Source: CBDFHB01 sp965250115
Lineage (GTDB): Bacteria; Acidobacteriota; Vicinamibacteria; Marinacidobacterales; SMYC01
Length of the DNA stretch: 64,000 bases
NCBI GenBank assembly: GCA_965250115.1
Contig: CBDFNJ010000001.1
Span: 992,001 to 1,056,000, forward strand
Direction of reading: 5' to 3'
Shown here: positions 1-9,455 of the stretch, piece by piece
Layout: the number at the start of each line of letters is the position of its first letter
How positions within the stretch are numbered: position 1 is the stretch's first letter
Position numbers and translations under genes: made by a program
Notes under the pieces: generated by a model
What the model was told of the DNA's origin: nothing
The model's input: only the letters and a program-made list of their open reading frames with translations
Databases searched by the model: none

Positions 1-2
1 CG

Positions 3-1184
3 CGGAAGCCAGAAAAGAAAGGGCTCTTTGGAAGACTCTTTGCCCGAGAGAAAGAGATGCCGTCGGAGTCGATCGCCGCCGCCGCTCGGACGCTAGTGAA
101 CGACGAACCGGAAACCACCCGAGTTTCGGACTCCCCAGTGCCCCTCGGCGCCGGGTCGCCCGTAGAGTCTCAGGAGCGAGCTCCCGGTATCGCCGCGACC
201 GTCCAGTCGAAGTCAGCACCGCCGCCGGAGGTGGAGTTCAAGCCGGCGGAGGAGTCCAAGGCCGAGGAGGAGTCCAAGGCCGAGGAGCAGTCCAAGGCTG
301 AGGAGCAGTCCAAGGCTGAGGCCCAGTCCAAGGCTGAGGCCCAGTCCAAGGCCGAGGAGGAGCCCAAGGCTGAAAAGAAGCCCAAGCGAAAATCAAAGTC
401 GGTCGCAAAGGCGGAGTCCAAGTCCAAACCGGTCGTGTCTTCGGGAGTGAGCGAGCTCGATGCGGTGCCGGAGGATCACGACTCGGTCGAGTGGGTCCAA
501 GCTCCCGCCGCTTCGAAACAAGTAGCGGAAACCCAGGCCGGGTCCGAGCCTGCAGCTGCGCCCCAAGCGGACCCCTCGTCCGGTCTCGCCGCCTCCATCG
601 GTGGGGCAACAAAGGGGCCCAGCGAGGCCGGGGCGCAGGATTTGCCTCGTCCGTCCCCAGAGTCGTCCGCGGCAGAGCCGATCCCAGCGACCACGCCAGT
701 GCGCAGACCGATTCGGCGGGTGGGAGAAGTTCCTATCTACGAGGAGGAGGACTTCCAGGCCGAGCTGCGGCGAGAGCTCTCGAAGTGCAAGCGCGTCGAT
801 CGTCCACTGACTCTCATTCTGATTCGAGTCGAGGATCTCGAGCAGATCATGGAGCTTTTTGGCAAGGGATTTCGCGAGCCAGTTCTGTGGCACGTTGCCG
901 AGCAGGCGATGGCCTCGCTTCGCGAGGTGGACCTTGTGGGAATGATCTCCTCCAAAGGTCTCATTGCGATGACGGCTTTCGCCTCCGATCGCTACGGTGG
1001 CGGCCGCATCGTCTCCAGAATGCGCCGGGATCTCGGCAAGCATCCCTTTCGCGTCGGCGAGGAGCTTCCCTCGATTGTTCCCGCGCTCGGATTCGGGATG
1101 GCGAGCTACCCCGAGGACGCTGATGGGGAGAAGGAGCTTATGTCGAGAGCCGAAGCGGATATGTCATCTGTCGAACGCTCTTGA
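3..1184 (+). CDS. GGDEF-like domain protein with Lys/Glu repeat N-terminus (5' partial)
   Basis: The open frame runs to the left edge of the window, and the codons before the first ATG (position 57) are Lys/Glu/Arg-rich like the protein, so the true start probably lies outside. From position 57 there are 375 residues. Roughly residues 60-120 are tandem six-residue repeats of the type SKAEEE/Q, followed by a Pro/Ala-rich linker to about residue 225. The last 150 residues have the layout of a diguanylate-cyclase (GGDEF) fold: a helix with many Lys/Arg, a hydrophobic strand, and the C-terminal 'GFGMASYPEDADGEKELMSRAEADM' type ending (quoted only as GMASYPEDADG). The GGDEF signature itself is absent; the equivalent strand reads DLVGMISSKG. 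A catalytically dead signalling or scaffold domain is inferred. No membrane segment is visible. Confidence 0.55.
   Translation, partial: RKPEKKGLFGRLFAREKEMPSESIAAAARTLVNDEPETTRVSDSPVPLGAGSPVESQERAPGIAATVQSKSAPPPEVEFKPAEESKAEEESKAEEQSKAEEQSKAEAQSKAEAQSKAEEEPKAEKKPKRKSKSVAKAESKSKPVVSSGVSELDAVPEDHDSVEWVQAPAASKQVAETQAGSEPAAAPQADPSSGLAASIGGATKGPSEAGAQDLPRPSPESSAAEPIPATTPVRRPIRRVGEVPIYEEEDFQAELRRELSKCKRVDRPLTLILIRVEDLEQIMELFGKGFREPVLWHVAEQAMASLREVDLVGMISSKGLIAMTAFASDRYGGGRIVSRMRRDLGKHPFRVGEELPSIVPALGFGMASYPEDADGEKELMSRAEADMSSVERS
252..377 (+). repeat. Seven tandem 18-bp coding repeats
   Basis: Seven back-to-back 18-bp units start at 252, 270, 288, 306, 324, 342 and 360, with consensus (g/c)agtccaaggc(c/t)gagg(a/c)(g/c). 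They encode (E/Q)SKAE(E/A) and keep the reading frame of the surrounding gene. The highly charged product is probably an extended linker. Such a repeat can gain or lose units by slippage without a frameshift. Confidence 0.85.
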
Positions 1185-1210
1185 ATTGACGCTCTCCGAG
1201 CTTGGACCGT

Positions 1211-2056
1211 ATGATCCGGGCCGTGCGGTTTTCGATTCGCGATTTCGAGCAACTCTCCGACTACGACGCTTGCGAGCAACTCCAAATGGAAGTTTGGAGC
1301 TTTCCGCCGAGCGAGGCCGTACCCGCCATGCACTTGGTCGCTCTTCACCACTTTGGCGGCGTTTGCATCGGCGCTTTCGACGGCGACCGCATGGTGGGCT
1401 TCGTGTGCGGATTTACCGCGATCGTGCGAGGATCCGTGTTTCACCACTCTCACATGCTTGCTGTGCTTTCCGAATATAGGGGAGAAGGTCTAGGTGAGAA
1501 GCTCAAGTGGGCGCAGCGCGAACGCGTCCGTCGGCAGGGCCTCGCGCTCATCAACTGGACCTTCGACCCTCTGCAGGCGCCGAACGCCAATCTCAATATC
1601 AATCGACTCCGCGCCATCGCGAGGAAATACCGAGTCAACCTTTATGGCGAGAGCGATAGCCCGCTTCATGGAGGAATCCCTACCGACCGGTTCGAGGCGG
1701 AGTGGTCGCTCGAGAGTCAGTCGGTCATCGATGCCGAGTGTGGTGACTATCCGGACTGGACGGGCTGGGAAGGTCTTCCTCGTGTGAACCCTACGGTCTC
1801 GAGTGCTTCCGGGCTCCTGACGACCAGTGGCGAGGAGCTTCGTCTGGACCTCGAGGAGCCGATTGTACTCGTCGAGATCCCCAGGACGATTACAGACGTG
1901 ATGTCGAAGGACAAGGAGCTGGCCCTCGACTGGAGGCTTACGACACGTCGGATTTTTCAGGTCCTTTTCGAGCGTGGGTACGTCGTACGAGCGGTTCACC
2001 GCAAGGGCGCGAGCGCGTTCTACCGCCTCGAAGCGGAAGAAGCTTCCGTCGATTGA
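1211..2056 (+). CDS. GNAT-family N-acetyltransferase (COG3375-like)
   Basis: A 281-residue protein with a GNAT core in its first half: an N-terminal RFSIRDF strand, a central GAFDGDRMVGFVCGF strand pair, then HSHMLAVLSEYRGEGLGEKL, which is the acetyl-CoA pyrophosphate loop (R-G-E-G-L-G). The following segment INWTFDPLQAPNANLNINRL is characteristic of the COG3375 group of predicted acetyltransferases. The C-terminal 110 residues are family-specific and carry no recognised motif. The ATG at 1211 is preferred over an in-frame TTG at 1202; neither has a strong ribosome-binding site. It starts 26 bp after the preceding gene, so the two could share a transcript. The substrate is unknown. Confidence 0.8.
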   Translation: MIRAVRFSIRDFEQLSDYDACEQLQMEVWSFPPSEAVPAMHLVALHHFGGVCIGAFDGDRMVGFVCGFTAIVRGSVFHHSHMLAVLSEYRGEGLGEKLKWAQRERVRRQGLALINWTFDPLQAPNANLNINRLRAIARKYRVNLYGESDSPLHGGIPTDRFEAEWSLESQSVIDAECGDYPDWTGWEGLPRVNPTVSSASGLLTTSGEELRLDLEEPIVLVEIPRTITDVMSKDKELALDWRLTTRRIFQVLFERGYVVRAVHRKGASAFYRLEAEEASVD

Positions 2057-2063
2057 GCTCGTC

Positions 2064-2840
2064 TCACTTACCCGTCCAGCAAGGCTGGCGCTTCTCGAGA
2101 AACGCCGCCATCCCTTCTTGAGCATCGAGCGCCATGGCGTTCATGCTCATCATTTCCTTGGCATAGTCATAGGCCTTGCTCTGATCGAGGTCGATCTGGG
2201 TGTAGAACGCCTGCTTTCCGAGTGAGACCACTAGCGAGCTTGCATCAGCCACCTTGCGAGCGAGCTCTTCGGATTTCGCCGCGAGCCGCTCCTTCTTGAC
2301 GACGTAGTTGACGAGGCCCCATTCCTTCGCCGTTTCCGCATCGATGAGCTCTCCCGTCAAGAGCATCTCCATCGCCCGTTTGCGACCGACGGCTCTCGAG
2401 AGCGCGACCATCGGTGTCGTGCAGAACAAACCGATCTTGACACCCGGCGTCGCAAAGCGCGCGTCCTCGGATGCGACCGCGAGGTCGCAGGTGGCCACGA
2501 GCTGACATCCAGCCGCGGTGGCGATCCCGGGTACTTCTGCGATGACGGGTTGAGGGATGGACTGAATCGTGTCCATCGTCTCAACGCAGGTATCGAAGAC
2601 GTGGCGTTGGTGGCGCAAGTCCTTTTGCACCATCTCGGGAAGATAGTGACCCGCGGAGAATACGGTGCCTTCGGCGCCGAGCACGACGGCCCGCACGTCG
2701 GGACTCGCGCTCAGCTCTTTCAGCCCTCGAGTAATCTCGTTCATCATGTCGAGCGAAAGTGCGTTCCGCTTCTCCGGCCAGCTCATCGTCAAGCGAGCGA
2801 CCGGCGACGAGGCTTCGACTCTAATGTGTTGATAGGGCAC
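2064..2840 (-). CDS. Enoyl-CoA hydratase/isomerase family protein (ECHDC3-like)
   Basis: A 258-residue crotonase-fold protein. The oxyanion-hole loops are visible as VFSAGHYLPEM (about residues 60-70) and GIATAAGCQLVATCDLAVAS (about 105-125). The stretch ATPGVKIGLFCTTPMVALSR is typical of the ECHDC3 clade. The acidic residues that act as general acid/base in classical enoyl-CoA hydratases are not present at the usual places, so hydratase activity is doubtful; thioester binding is likely. The start is a GTG preceded by a good AGGAGG seven bases upstream. It is followed on the same strand by a separately initiated symporter gene upstream (gap 27 bp), so co-transcription is possible. Confidence 0.85.
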   Translation of the reverse strand: MPYQHIRVEASSPVARLTMSWPEKRNALSLDMMNEITRGLKELSASPDVRAVVLGAEGTVFSAGHYLPEMVQKDLRHQRHVFDTCVETMDTIQSIPQPVIAEVPGIATAAGCQLVATCDLAVASEDARFATPGVKIGLFCTTPMVALSRAVGRKRAMEMLLTGELIDAETAKEWGLVNYVVKKERLAAKSEELARKVADASSLVVSLGKQAFYTQIDLDQSKAYDYAKEMMSMNAMALDAQEGMAAFLEKRQPCWTGK

Positions 2841-2867
2841 GGTGTGACCTCCTAGAAAGCTGAGAGC

Positions 2868-4343
2868 TCAATTCGTGAAGAACGGCTTCCACTTCTCCTC
2901 GGGCGAAGGCGTGGTCAAGAGGCTCACGACCACGAGCCCCAGGATGGAAAGCGTGGCGGCAGGATAGATGATGTAGTCGTAGTCCAGCGGTATTACGACG
3001 AAACCGAGATTGAGGCTCCCGACGCCGGCGTTGGCGAGAGCTCCGAATACGATAGTCGAGGCCATCCCCAGGCCCACTGAGGCGACGCCTCCTGCCGGCG
3101 TCGCGCGTTTCCACAAGAAAGCCGCCAAGAGGGCGGGCGTCACAGCGGCACCCACCATCGTATAGGCGTAGAGCGCCATGGCCAGGATGCTCTCGAAGCG
3201 AGTCGTGACGAGAAGGGCTATGAGCGCGAGAACGACGATCGTGACCCGTTGAAACAGTACGATCTGCTTTTCGCTCACGTCGGGCTTGATGAATCGCTGA
3301 TAGACATCCCGAGCGAGATTGGTGGAAGGCACCATGAGAAACGTCGTCGCCGTGGAAAAAACGATGGCGATGCTACCTGCCAGGAGAAGACAGCCCGCGA
3401 TGACGGGAAGATTGTTGCGCGCCAGCAACAAGAGGATGGTTTCGGTGGCCCTTCGGTCAACGGTCCCGTCGGCGTTCGTGAAGCTCGGGTCGTTCCAGTA
3501 CGAGCCCGCCGCAAAGATCGCGGTCGAGGTGAGGAGTAGTTCGACGAGGACGACACCCAGGATCATCCCGACGACTGCTTTCCTCGCGGCAGACTCGTCT
3601 CTGGCCGCGAAGAACTTCTGATAGATGCTGCTCTCCCCCAGGAGTAGAAACAATGTCGGTAGAAACAAGCCAAAGGCGGACGACAGGCCGAGGCGTCCTG
3701 TGATGGTGAAGTGCGTCTCGGGAAGCGTCGCGGTTAGTGAGGACCATCCGCCGGCCGCGCTCAGCGCGAGAGGCGCGGCGACGACGACGCTGACGAGAAT
3801 GATGACACCGTTGAAGACGTCGAGAGCCACGATCGACAGCATGCCGGCCGTCACCGTGAATAGGATGACGAGTCCGCAGATAATCGCCTTGCCGGTATCC
3901 GGATCGATCGACGGGTACAGGATGTTGAGTAGTCTGCCACCGCCGATGAACTGGTAGCCAGCGATGGTGAGATAGGCGATGACGATCGCGAGCGTTCCCA
4001 GCAGACGGGCGGCGGGGTGATAGCGCGATTCCAGAATGTCGGGAACGGTGTACTGCGCAATGCGCCGTACGCGTCCCGCCAGGAAATAGACGATGGCGAT
4101 GCCCAACCAGGCACCAGCGCTCATCCAGAGCGCGGAGAACCCCTCACGATAAGCCCGGCCCGCGCCCGCAAAGAGGCTGCCCGATCCAATCCACGTGCAT
4201 ACGAGAGTTCCGACCAGGAGGTACCACGGGACGCCCCTTCCCGCGACCATGAAATCATCCTGGGTCTCGACTTTCTTCAGGCGGTGAAAACTGACCCCGA
4301 CCAGCAACAGCATGTAGAGGGAGACGACGACCAGGTAAATCAT
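2868..4343 (-). CDS. Sodium:solute symporter (SSS family)
   Basis: A 491-residue integral inner-membrane protein with about 13 hydrophobic segments. The order and the motifs fit the SSS family: an N-terminal MIYLVVVSLYMLLLVG helix, a RDDFMVAGRGVPWYL-like loop (here QDDFMVAGRG), GTLVCTWIGSGSLFAGAGRAY, RYHPAARLLGT after the third helix, and the STATTFLMVPSTNLARDVYQ stretch that contributes the sodium site. The start at 4343 has AAAGGA seven bases upstream; the frame stays open to 4466 but that extension is not hydrophobic and overlaps the neighbouring gene. The substrate (sugar, amino acid, proline or carboxylate) cannot be told from the sequence. Confidence 0.88.
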   Translation of the reverse strand: MIYLVVVSLYMLLLVGVSFHRLKKVETQDDFMVAGRGVPWYLLVGTLVCTWIGSGSLFAGAGRAYREGFSALWMSAGAWLGIAIVYFLAGRVRRIAQYTVPDILESRYHPAARLLGTLAIVIAYLTIAGYQFIGGGRLLNILYPSIDPDTGKAIICGLVILFTVTAGMLSIVALDVFNGVIILVSVVVAAPLALSAAGGWSSLTATLPETHFTITGRLGLSSAFGLFLPTLFLLLGESSIYQKFFAARDESAARKAVVGMILGVVLVELLLTSTAIFAAGSYWNDPSFTNADGTVDRRATETILLLLARNNLPVIAGCLLLAGSIAIVFSTATTFLMVPSTNLARDVYQRFIKPDVSEKQIVLFQRVTIVVLALIALLVTTRFESILAMALYAYTMVGAAVTPALLAAFLWKRATPAGGVASVGLGMASTIVFGALANAGVGSLNLGFVVIPLDYDYIIYPAATLSILGLVVVSLLTTPSPEEKWKPFFTN

Positions 4344-4419
4344 CCGCCAATCCTTTACGCTCCGAGCTCCTGGTGCAAGCGTTTCTCTGTTCCATGACCC
4401 AGGCGATCGACCTGCGGCG

Positions 4420-6315
4420 TCACTTCCTGTGCCTCGTCGTTTCTTCCAGCTCGGTGAAATCCTCACCGGGGTTGATGAAACGGTTCATCTCCAAACGGTA
4501 CTGGCGGTCGTAGAGCTCTCGGTAGCGGCCTTTGGAGGCCAGCAATCTTTCGTGATTGCCGCGCTCGACGATTTCTCCGCCCTCCACGACCAGGATCTGA
4601 TCCGCGCTGACTATTGTCGATAGCCGATGCGCGATGACGAAGGTCGTCCGACCGGCTCGGAGCGAGCGCAGCCCGTCCTGAATGAGAGCCTCGCTTTCGC
4701 TATCGAGACTCGATGTCGCCTCGTCCAATATCAGGATGCGCGGATCCGCGAGAATCGCTCGCGCGATCGCGATGCGTTGACGCTGGCCGCCGCTGAGCCT
4801 TACGCCTCGTTCTCCGACGACGGTTTCGTAGCCGTCCTCGAAACCCTCGATGAACTCGGCGCAATGCGCGATGCGGGCGACATCCCGGATTTCTTCTCGG
4901 GTGGCTTCCGGACGCGAATAGGCGATGTTTTCGGCGATGGTGCCGTCGAAGAGAAAATTGTCCTGGAGTACTACGCCGACGTGGGAGCGATAGTCCCTCA
5001 ATCGAACCTCGGCGAGATCACGCCTGTCGACGAGAATGTGCCCGGACTGGGGCCGATTGAAGGCGAGCACCAGGCTCACGAGAGTGCTCTTTCCCGACCC
5101 GCTCGAGCCGACGAGCGCCGTCGTCGTGCCCTGCGGAGCCTCGAAGGACACGCGTTTCAACACCGGCACGCCCTCCTTGTAGGAGAACGAAACGTCCTCG
5201 AAGCGAATATCGCCTTCAATGTTGCTCATGATCTCGAGCTCGGCGTCCGCGTCGTCCTCGGTCGTGAGCGCCCGGATCTCTCGAATCCGATCGAGCCCCG
5301 CGAAAGCCTCGCTCAGCTGTGTCGAGATGGAAGATATCTGGACGAGGGGTGCGGCCACGAGTCCCGTGAAGAAGATGTACATCACGAAGTCGCCGAGGGT
5401 CATGTTTCCGGCAAGTATGGACCGTCCGCCCATCACGATCATGAGGACTCCCACGACGCCGAAAATGAGAGTCGTCGAGGCCGAGACACCAGCCACGGCC
5501 GTAACTGACTTGCGGAGGTTCTCGAATAGCTCGTCGACGTTCGAGCCGAAGATGCCCTCCTCTCGCTCCTCCGCCGTATAGGACTTGACGATGCGGATTC
5601 CGCCGAGGGCTTCGCCGAGGCGGCCGGTAGCCGTCGCGTTCAGCTCGCCACGTTTTCGAAAGAGGGGTCGCAGCTTCGCGAAGGCGAAGGCCATCATTCC
5701 GCCGAAAGCGGCGAGGACAACGATGGTCAGCGAAGTGAGGCGCCAGTTCAAATAGAAGAGCACCGTGAGCGCTATCGACGCGGTCACGAGACCCCCCGCG
5801 AGCTGCACCAGTCCGCTTCCCACGAGATTACGAATCCCCTCGGCGTCGGACATGATGCGAGAGATCAGCTCGCCACTCTTCACGGAGTCGAAGTAGGATG
5901 TCGGAAGCCTCAAGACGTGCGCCTGGACCGTTTTCCGCATGTCGGTGATGGCTTTCTGGGCCGCGACGCCGAGCACCTGCGAAAGTGCGAAGCTCGTCGA
6001 GGCCTGCAGGAGTGTCGCGACGCCGGCTGCGACGGCGAGGGGCAGCAGAAGCTCCGCACGGCGGTTGCCGATCACTTCGTCAACGACGAACTTGGAAGTC
6101 GCCGGAAGCACCAGCCCTGCGAGACGCCCAACGAGCATGAGAACGAATCCCAGCCCGATGCGTTTGCGGCGTGACCAGATGATCTCTCGAGCTTCGCGCC
6201 AGACGACGGTTGGGGAAGGACGCTTGCGACGTGCCTCGGAGGTTTTCGGCTTGGTAGAGGGCTTGGTTCGTTCTGCGCGGAAGCCTCGTCCCAGCCCAAC
6301 GATTCGTCTTGACAT
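4420..6315 (-). CDS. ABC exporter, fused permease and ATPase (MsbA/lipid-exporter type)
   Basis: A 631-residue half-transporter. Six membrane helices span roughly residues 50-330, followed by one nucleotide-binding domain: Walker A GSSGSGKST (about 403-411), Q-loop VVLQDNFLFDGTI (about 448-460), signature LSGGQRQRIAIARAI (about 508-521), Walker B ILILDEATSSLDSES (about 527-541) and the H-loop IAHRLST (about 561-567). All catalytic elements are intact. It should act as a homodimer in the inner membrane; lipid, lipid A core or drug export are the usual roles of this class. The first 45 residues are a basic cytoplasmic tail. Its stop is 76 bp before the symporter start on the same strand. Confidence 0.9.
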   Translation of the reverse strand: MSRRIVGLGRGFRAERTKPSTKPKTSEARRKRPSPTVVWREAREIIWSRRKRIGLGFVLMLVGRLAGLVLPATSKFVVDEVIGNRRAELLLPLAVAAGVATLLQASTSFALSQVLGVAAQKAITDMRKTVQAHVLRLPTSYFDSVKSGELISRIMSDAEGIRNLVGSGLVQLAGGLVTASIALTVLFYLNWRLTSLTIVVLAAFGGMMAFAFAKLRPLFRKRGELNATATGRLGEALGGIRIVKSYTAEEREEGIFGSNVDELFENLRKSVTAVAGVSASTTLIFGVVGVLMIVMGGRSILAGNMTLGDFVMYIFFTGLVAAPLVQISSISTQLSEAFAGLDRIREIRALTTEDDADAELEIMSNIEGDIRFEDVSFSYKEGVPVLKRVSFEAPQGTTTALVGSSGSGKSTLVSLVLAFNRPQSGHILVDRRDLAEVRLRDYRSHVGVVLQDNFLFDGTIAENIAYSRPEATREEIRDVARIAHCAEFIEGFEDGYETVVGERGVRLSGGQRQRIAIARAILADPRILILDEATSSLDSESEALIQDGLRSLRAGRTTFVIAHRLSTIVSADQILVVEGGEIVERGNHERLLASKGRYRELYDRQYRLEMNRFINPGEDFTELEETTRHRK

Positions 6316-6392
6316 TCCCCATTATGATATGCTCAGCCTTCCCCGGCCAGGAGAAGTGTCTTTGTCGAGCCCCTCGGCGAGGTGCAGCGTTC

Positions 6393-7205
6393 ATGCAGGC
6401 AGCTAGAGGACTTCATCAGCAAGGTATTCGTCGCCGAGGGAGCGAGGGGTCGGCCTTCGTCATCTCGATCCTCGTCCTTTTCGTCCTTTCGGTGCTCGGC
6501 ATCGCACTGATGCTGACGACGACGACGGAGAAGGACATCGCGATCAACTTCCGTTGGGGCGAGCAAGCGTTCTTCAATGCTGAGGCGGCCCTTGAGTACG
6601 GCAAGAACCTACTGGGCGCGCATTTGCTCGCGAAGGGTGATTTCGAGGCCATTTTGCCGCCGGCTCGGACCGACATTACCGTAGCTGCCAATGCGGACTG
6701 GGGTGAGGCACATCCGGAATCGGGCGCTTGTAGTCCGGCGACGGCGGGCTGTCGGGACTATCAGTACTTTGTTGACCGCTGCCCACCGGGAGGCGGAGGT
6801 CCTTGTGTGCGGGTTTATATCGGAAGAGTGCTTCCGCGGCCGGATGGCACGCTTGCTCAGAACGACTTTCGCATTCCAGGCGTCGCTATTCCCGGTGATA
6901 TCGATGGTGACCGGGTGGCCGATATCGAAGGTACCTTCACAATCTGGGTCCGCCGGCCGATCGCGGGAACGCAGGATTACGGCCTGCCCGACGCGAGTGG
7001 GGAAGGGCGCCACGACCGAGTGATTCTCACCGCCGAAGGGACGGCGCCCGGACCCTATGGAGTGGGCGGACGCACCGTCTCGCTCCGCCGACTCGAAATG
7101 ACGATACGCCGTCCGGTGGGCGGTATCCAGGGCGATGTCTACGGCGGTCCCGCGACGGTGAGCGGGCAGGGCTCCGCGGGCGACTCCTACACGCGAACGG
7201 AATAG
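6393..7205 (+). CDS. PilX-like minor pilin / type IV pilus assembly protein
   Basis: A 270-residue protein with a short basic leader ending RRRGSEG, then the hydrophobic pilin helix SAFVISILVLFVLSVLG, and the PilX hallmark of an N/AFFNAEAALEYG segment right after it. Leader peptidase would be expected to cut after the Gly before SAFV; the usual Glu at mature position 5 is missing, as in many PilX proteins. The globular part has several Cys and an Asp/Gly-rich segment (GDIDGDRVADIEG) that resembles a calcium-binding loop. The gene ends three bases before pilY1, the usual partner, and the two are surely co-transcribed. The chosen start, ATG at 6393, gives a normal leader; the frame is open upstream to 6309. 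Confidence 0.75.
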   Translation: MQAARGLHQQGIRRRGSEGSAFVISILVLFVLSVLGIALMLTTTTEKDIAINFRWGEQAFFNAEAALEYGKNLLGAHLLAKGDFEAILPPARTDITVAANADWGEAHPESGACSPATAGCRDYQYFVDRCPPGGGGPCVRVYIGRVLPRPDGTLAQNDFRIPGVAIPGDIDGDRVADIEGTFTIWVRRPIAGTQDYGLPDASGEGRHDRVILTAEGTAPGPYGVGGRTVSLRRLEMTIRRPVGGIQGDVYGGPATVSGQGSAGDSYTRTE

Positions 7206-9437
7206 ATCATGGAGCTACGGACGCAGTTATTGAGAAGGTCGATACTCGCGCTCCTCGGCGCAGGCGTCGCTCTCACGTGGTCGGGCAGCGGCCGTGCCCA
7301 GGTCGGAACTCCCTGTCTCGTGGAACGAGGTCAGGATCCCCTCGACGTTTTGAATACAGGCCTCCGCCACAACGTGTGGGTCATCCTGGACACTTCGGGG
7401 TCGATGAACGTCCGTTTCAGCAATTCAACCGACACTCGCTCGAAGCTCGAGGTAGCCAAGGACGTCCTGAACCGTCTCCTGGACGAGCTCGTCGACGGCG
7501 CCGGGAGACCCCTCGTGAACTGGGCCTTCGTTCCTTATGACGTGCAGATCAATCCTGGCACCACCGGCGACCGATGCCCGGCGGTAGCCCTCGACGTCAA
7601 CGGTGATGGCTATCCCGACAAACCCAACGGATGTCACGGCCTGCGGGACGAGGACTACGTCAATCCCGGTACCTGCGCGGCGGATTCTCGCGACTCCGTT
7701 CGGAGTGTTCTGGACGGAATCACCGCATCGGGCACCACCCCTATCGGCGTGGCCTTCACGGATATCGCGAGCTACATGATCGGGGCACATATACCTGACA
7801 GTGGCGGTGGCGTGGCCAATACGACCAATTTCGTTTCCGGCCTGCTTCCGAAACAGAAGAACTACGTCATCCACTTGACCGATGGTCAAGACACTTGTGA
7901 GTGCCAGACCGGAGGCTATCCGTCGGATCCCGCCAATCCGCTCGTGGCTCCCGGTGACTATGCGGCCCGACCAGGCCGACCCCAACGCTCTCGTGCCGTC
8001 CAGCGACGCCGGAGACATCGCCTCCTTCAACGCGGGCCTCAAGGGTGAGTTCGCGCTCAAGCAGATCGATCCCGCGCTCGACGGATCCCGGGGCAACGTC
8101 TTTACGATCGGCATGGACCTCGATCAGGACGACAAGGAGAAGATCAATACGATCGCCTGGATGGCGGCGGGCGCCAACCTGCTTCCACAGCGCAGTCGCG
8201 CGCTGATGAACCCCGGTTTCTTTGCCGATGATCCCGAGCAGCTCGTACAAGCCTTTCTGGACGTTTTCGCCAGGATCGGCCTCCCGGAATCCGAGGTCAT
8301 CCTGGGCGCGCCCGTCGTCAGCTCAGTGAAGGAGGTCATTCACTCCCACACGAATACCTCGTTCATCCGACGAGAAGTAATACCGGTCGACTTGGACGAT
8401 CCGGAGCTCGTTCGGACCGCACGGACCATTCGTGCCGATCATCTAAACAACGTTCTGTTCGTGTCATCCGTCGACATTCCGGGATTTCGCGGCCACCTCC
8501 GAGCGACCAACCTCTACAGTGTCTCGGATCCTACTCAGCCACGCTCGTCGAGGGTCGAGGACCTCACCGAACTCTGGGACGCTGGGGTCGAGCTCCAGGA
8601 CGACGACCCCGATCAGCGCAGCTTGCTCTTCAACGGGGATGTCCCGCCGGATGTTGAATTTGGGGTAGCGGCGGCTCCTTGGCCGGCCTAAGAATAGGTC
8701 TGCCAAACCAACCGTCTCCAGAGGGGGACAAGGAGCCACCATGCCAAGGAAATCAAAGAAGCCAGTAAGAAAGCAAACGCACTCGCCTACGGGCAAGGTA
8801 GTTGGCCAAGTCGGTCAGATACTGCTACCGATGATAGCTGGGATCGCGGCCACGAAGGCGGACCTGACGGAATGGGTGTACGAGCAAGGACTGACCGCAT
8901 TGCACCTACTCCTGAGAGAGGACGCGGAGAAGATCGCGGGGCCGAAGGGCAAGCACGAGAAGGAGCGAACTCATAACCACTGGGGGAGCACGGATGGGGA
9001 GCTGAGCTTCGGCGGTCGTCGAATCCAAGTGTCGCGACCTCGAGTTCGTTCGAAGTCGGGCGAGGAGGCGTCGCTTCCACACTTCGAAGCCTTCCGCGAA
9101 GAAGACCCGCTTCCGGAGCGAGTGCTGAACCAGATCTTGGTGGGGGTATCGACCCGAAATTACGAATCGAGTCTGGACAAACCCTCGGCGAAGTTGAAGT
9201 CTCGTGGCACGAGCAAGAGTGCCGCCAGCCGTCACCTCGTGAGCCAGACGACTAAGGGCCGCCGACAAAATAACTGTCTAGTTTTGAGAACACTCTTCCT
9301 GTTTCAGGTCGTGATCGCGATATCGTCTGGCATCACGAGAGCCTGGCAAGCTCCCTAGAAACGGAACATTTGTAGGTCTTCAGCAACCAGCGCGTGTTTG
9401 ACAAACGGTCCTCATTGTAGGAGGGTTACGCCTATCA

Positions 9438-9452
9438 AGGAGCACTTCTCCT
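9438..9452 (+). promoter_or_regulatory. Hairpin covering the ribosome-binding site of the ISAzo13 transposase
   Basis: AGGAG (9438-9442) and CTCCT (9448-9452) form a perfect 5-bp stem with loop CACTT, ending three bases before the ATG at 9456. The 5' arm is the only Shine-Dalgarno sequence for the first transposase frame. A second small stem (CCTC/GAGG) lies just upstream around 9410-9424. Sequestering the ribosome-binding site is a known way for insertion sequences to suppress transposase made from read-through transcripts. The same arms are conserved in copy B. Confidence 0.55.
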
Positions 9453-9455
9453 ACT

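Noticed and set aside
252..377. Tandem repeats as a possible CRISPR array
   Set aside because: Units are contiguous, 18 bp, without spacers, and in frame with a protein.
170..612. Minus-strand frames made of Ser/Ala/Leu/Asp repeats
   Set aside because: They are the reverse reading of the Lys/Glu repeat of the plus-strand gene and have no other content.
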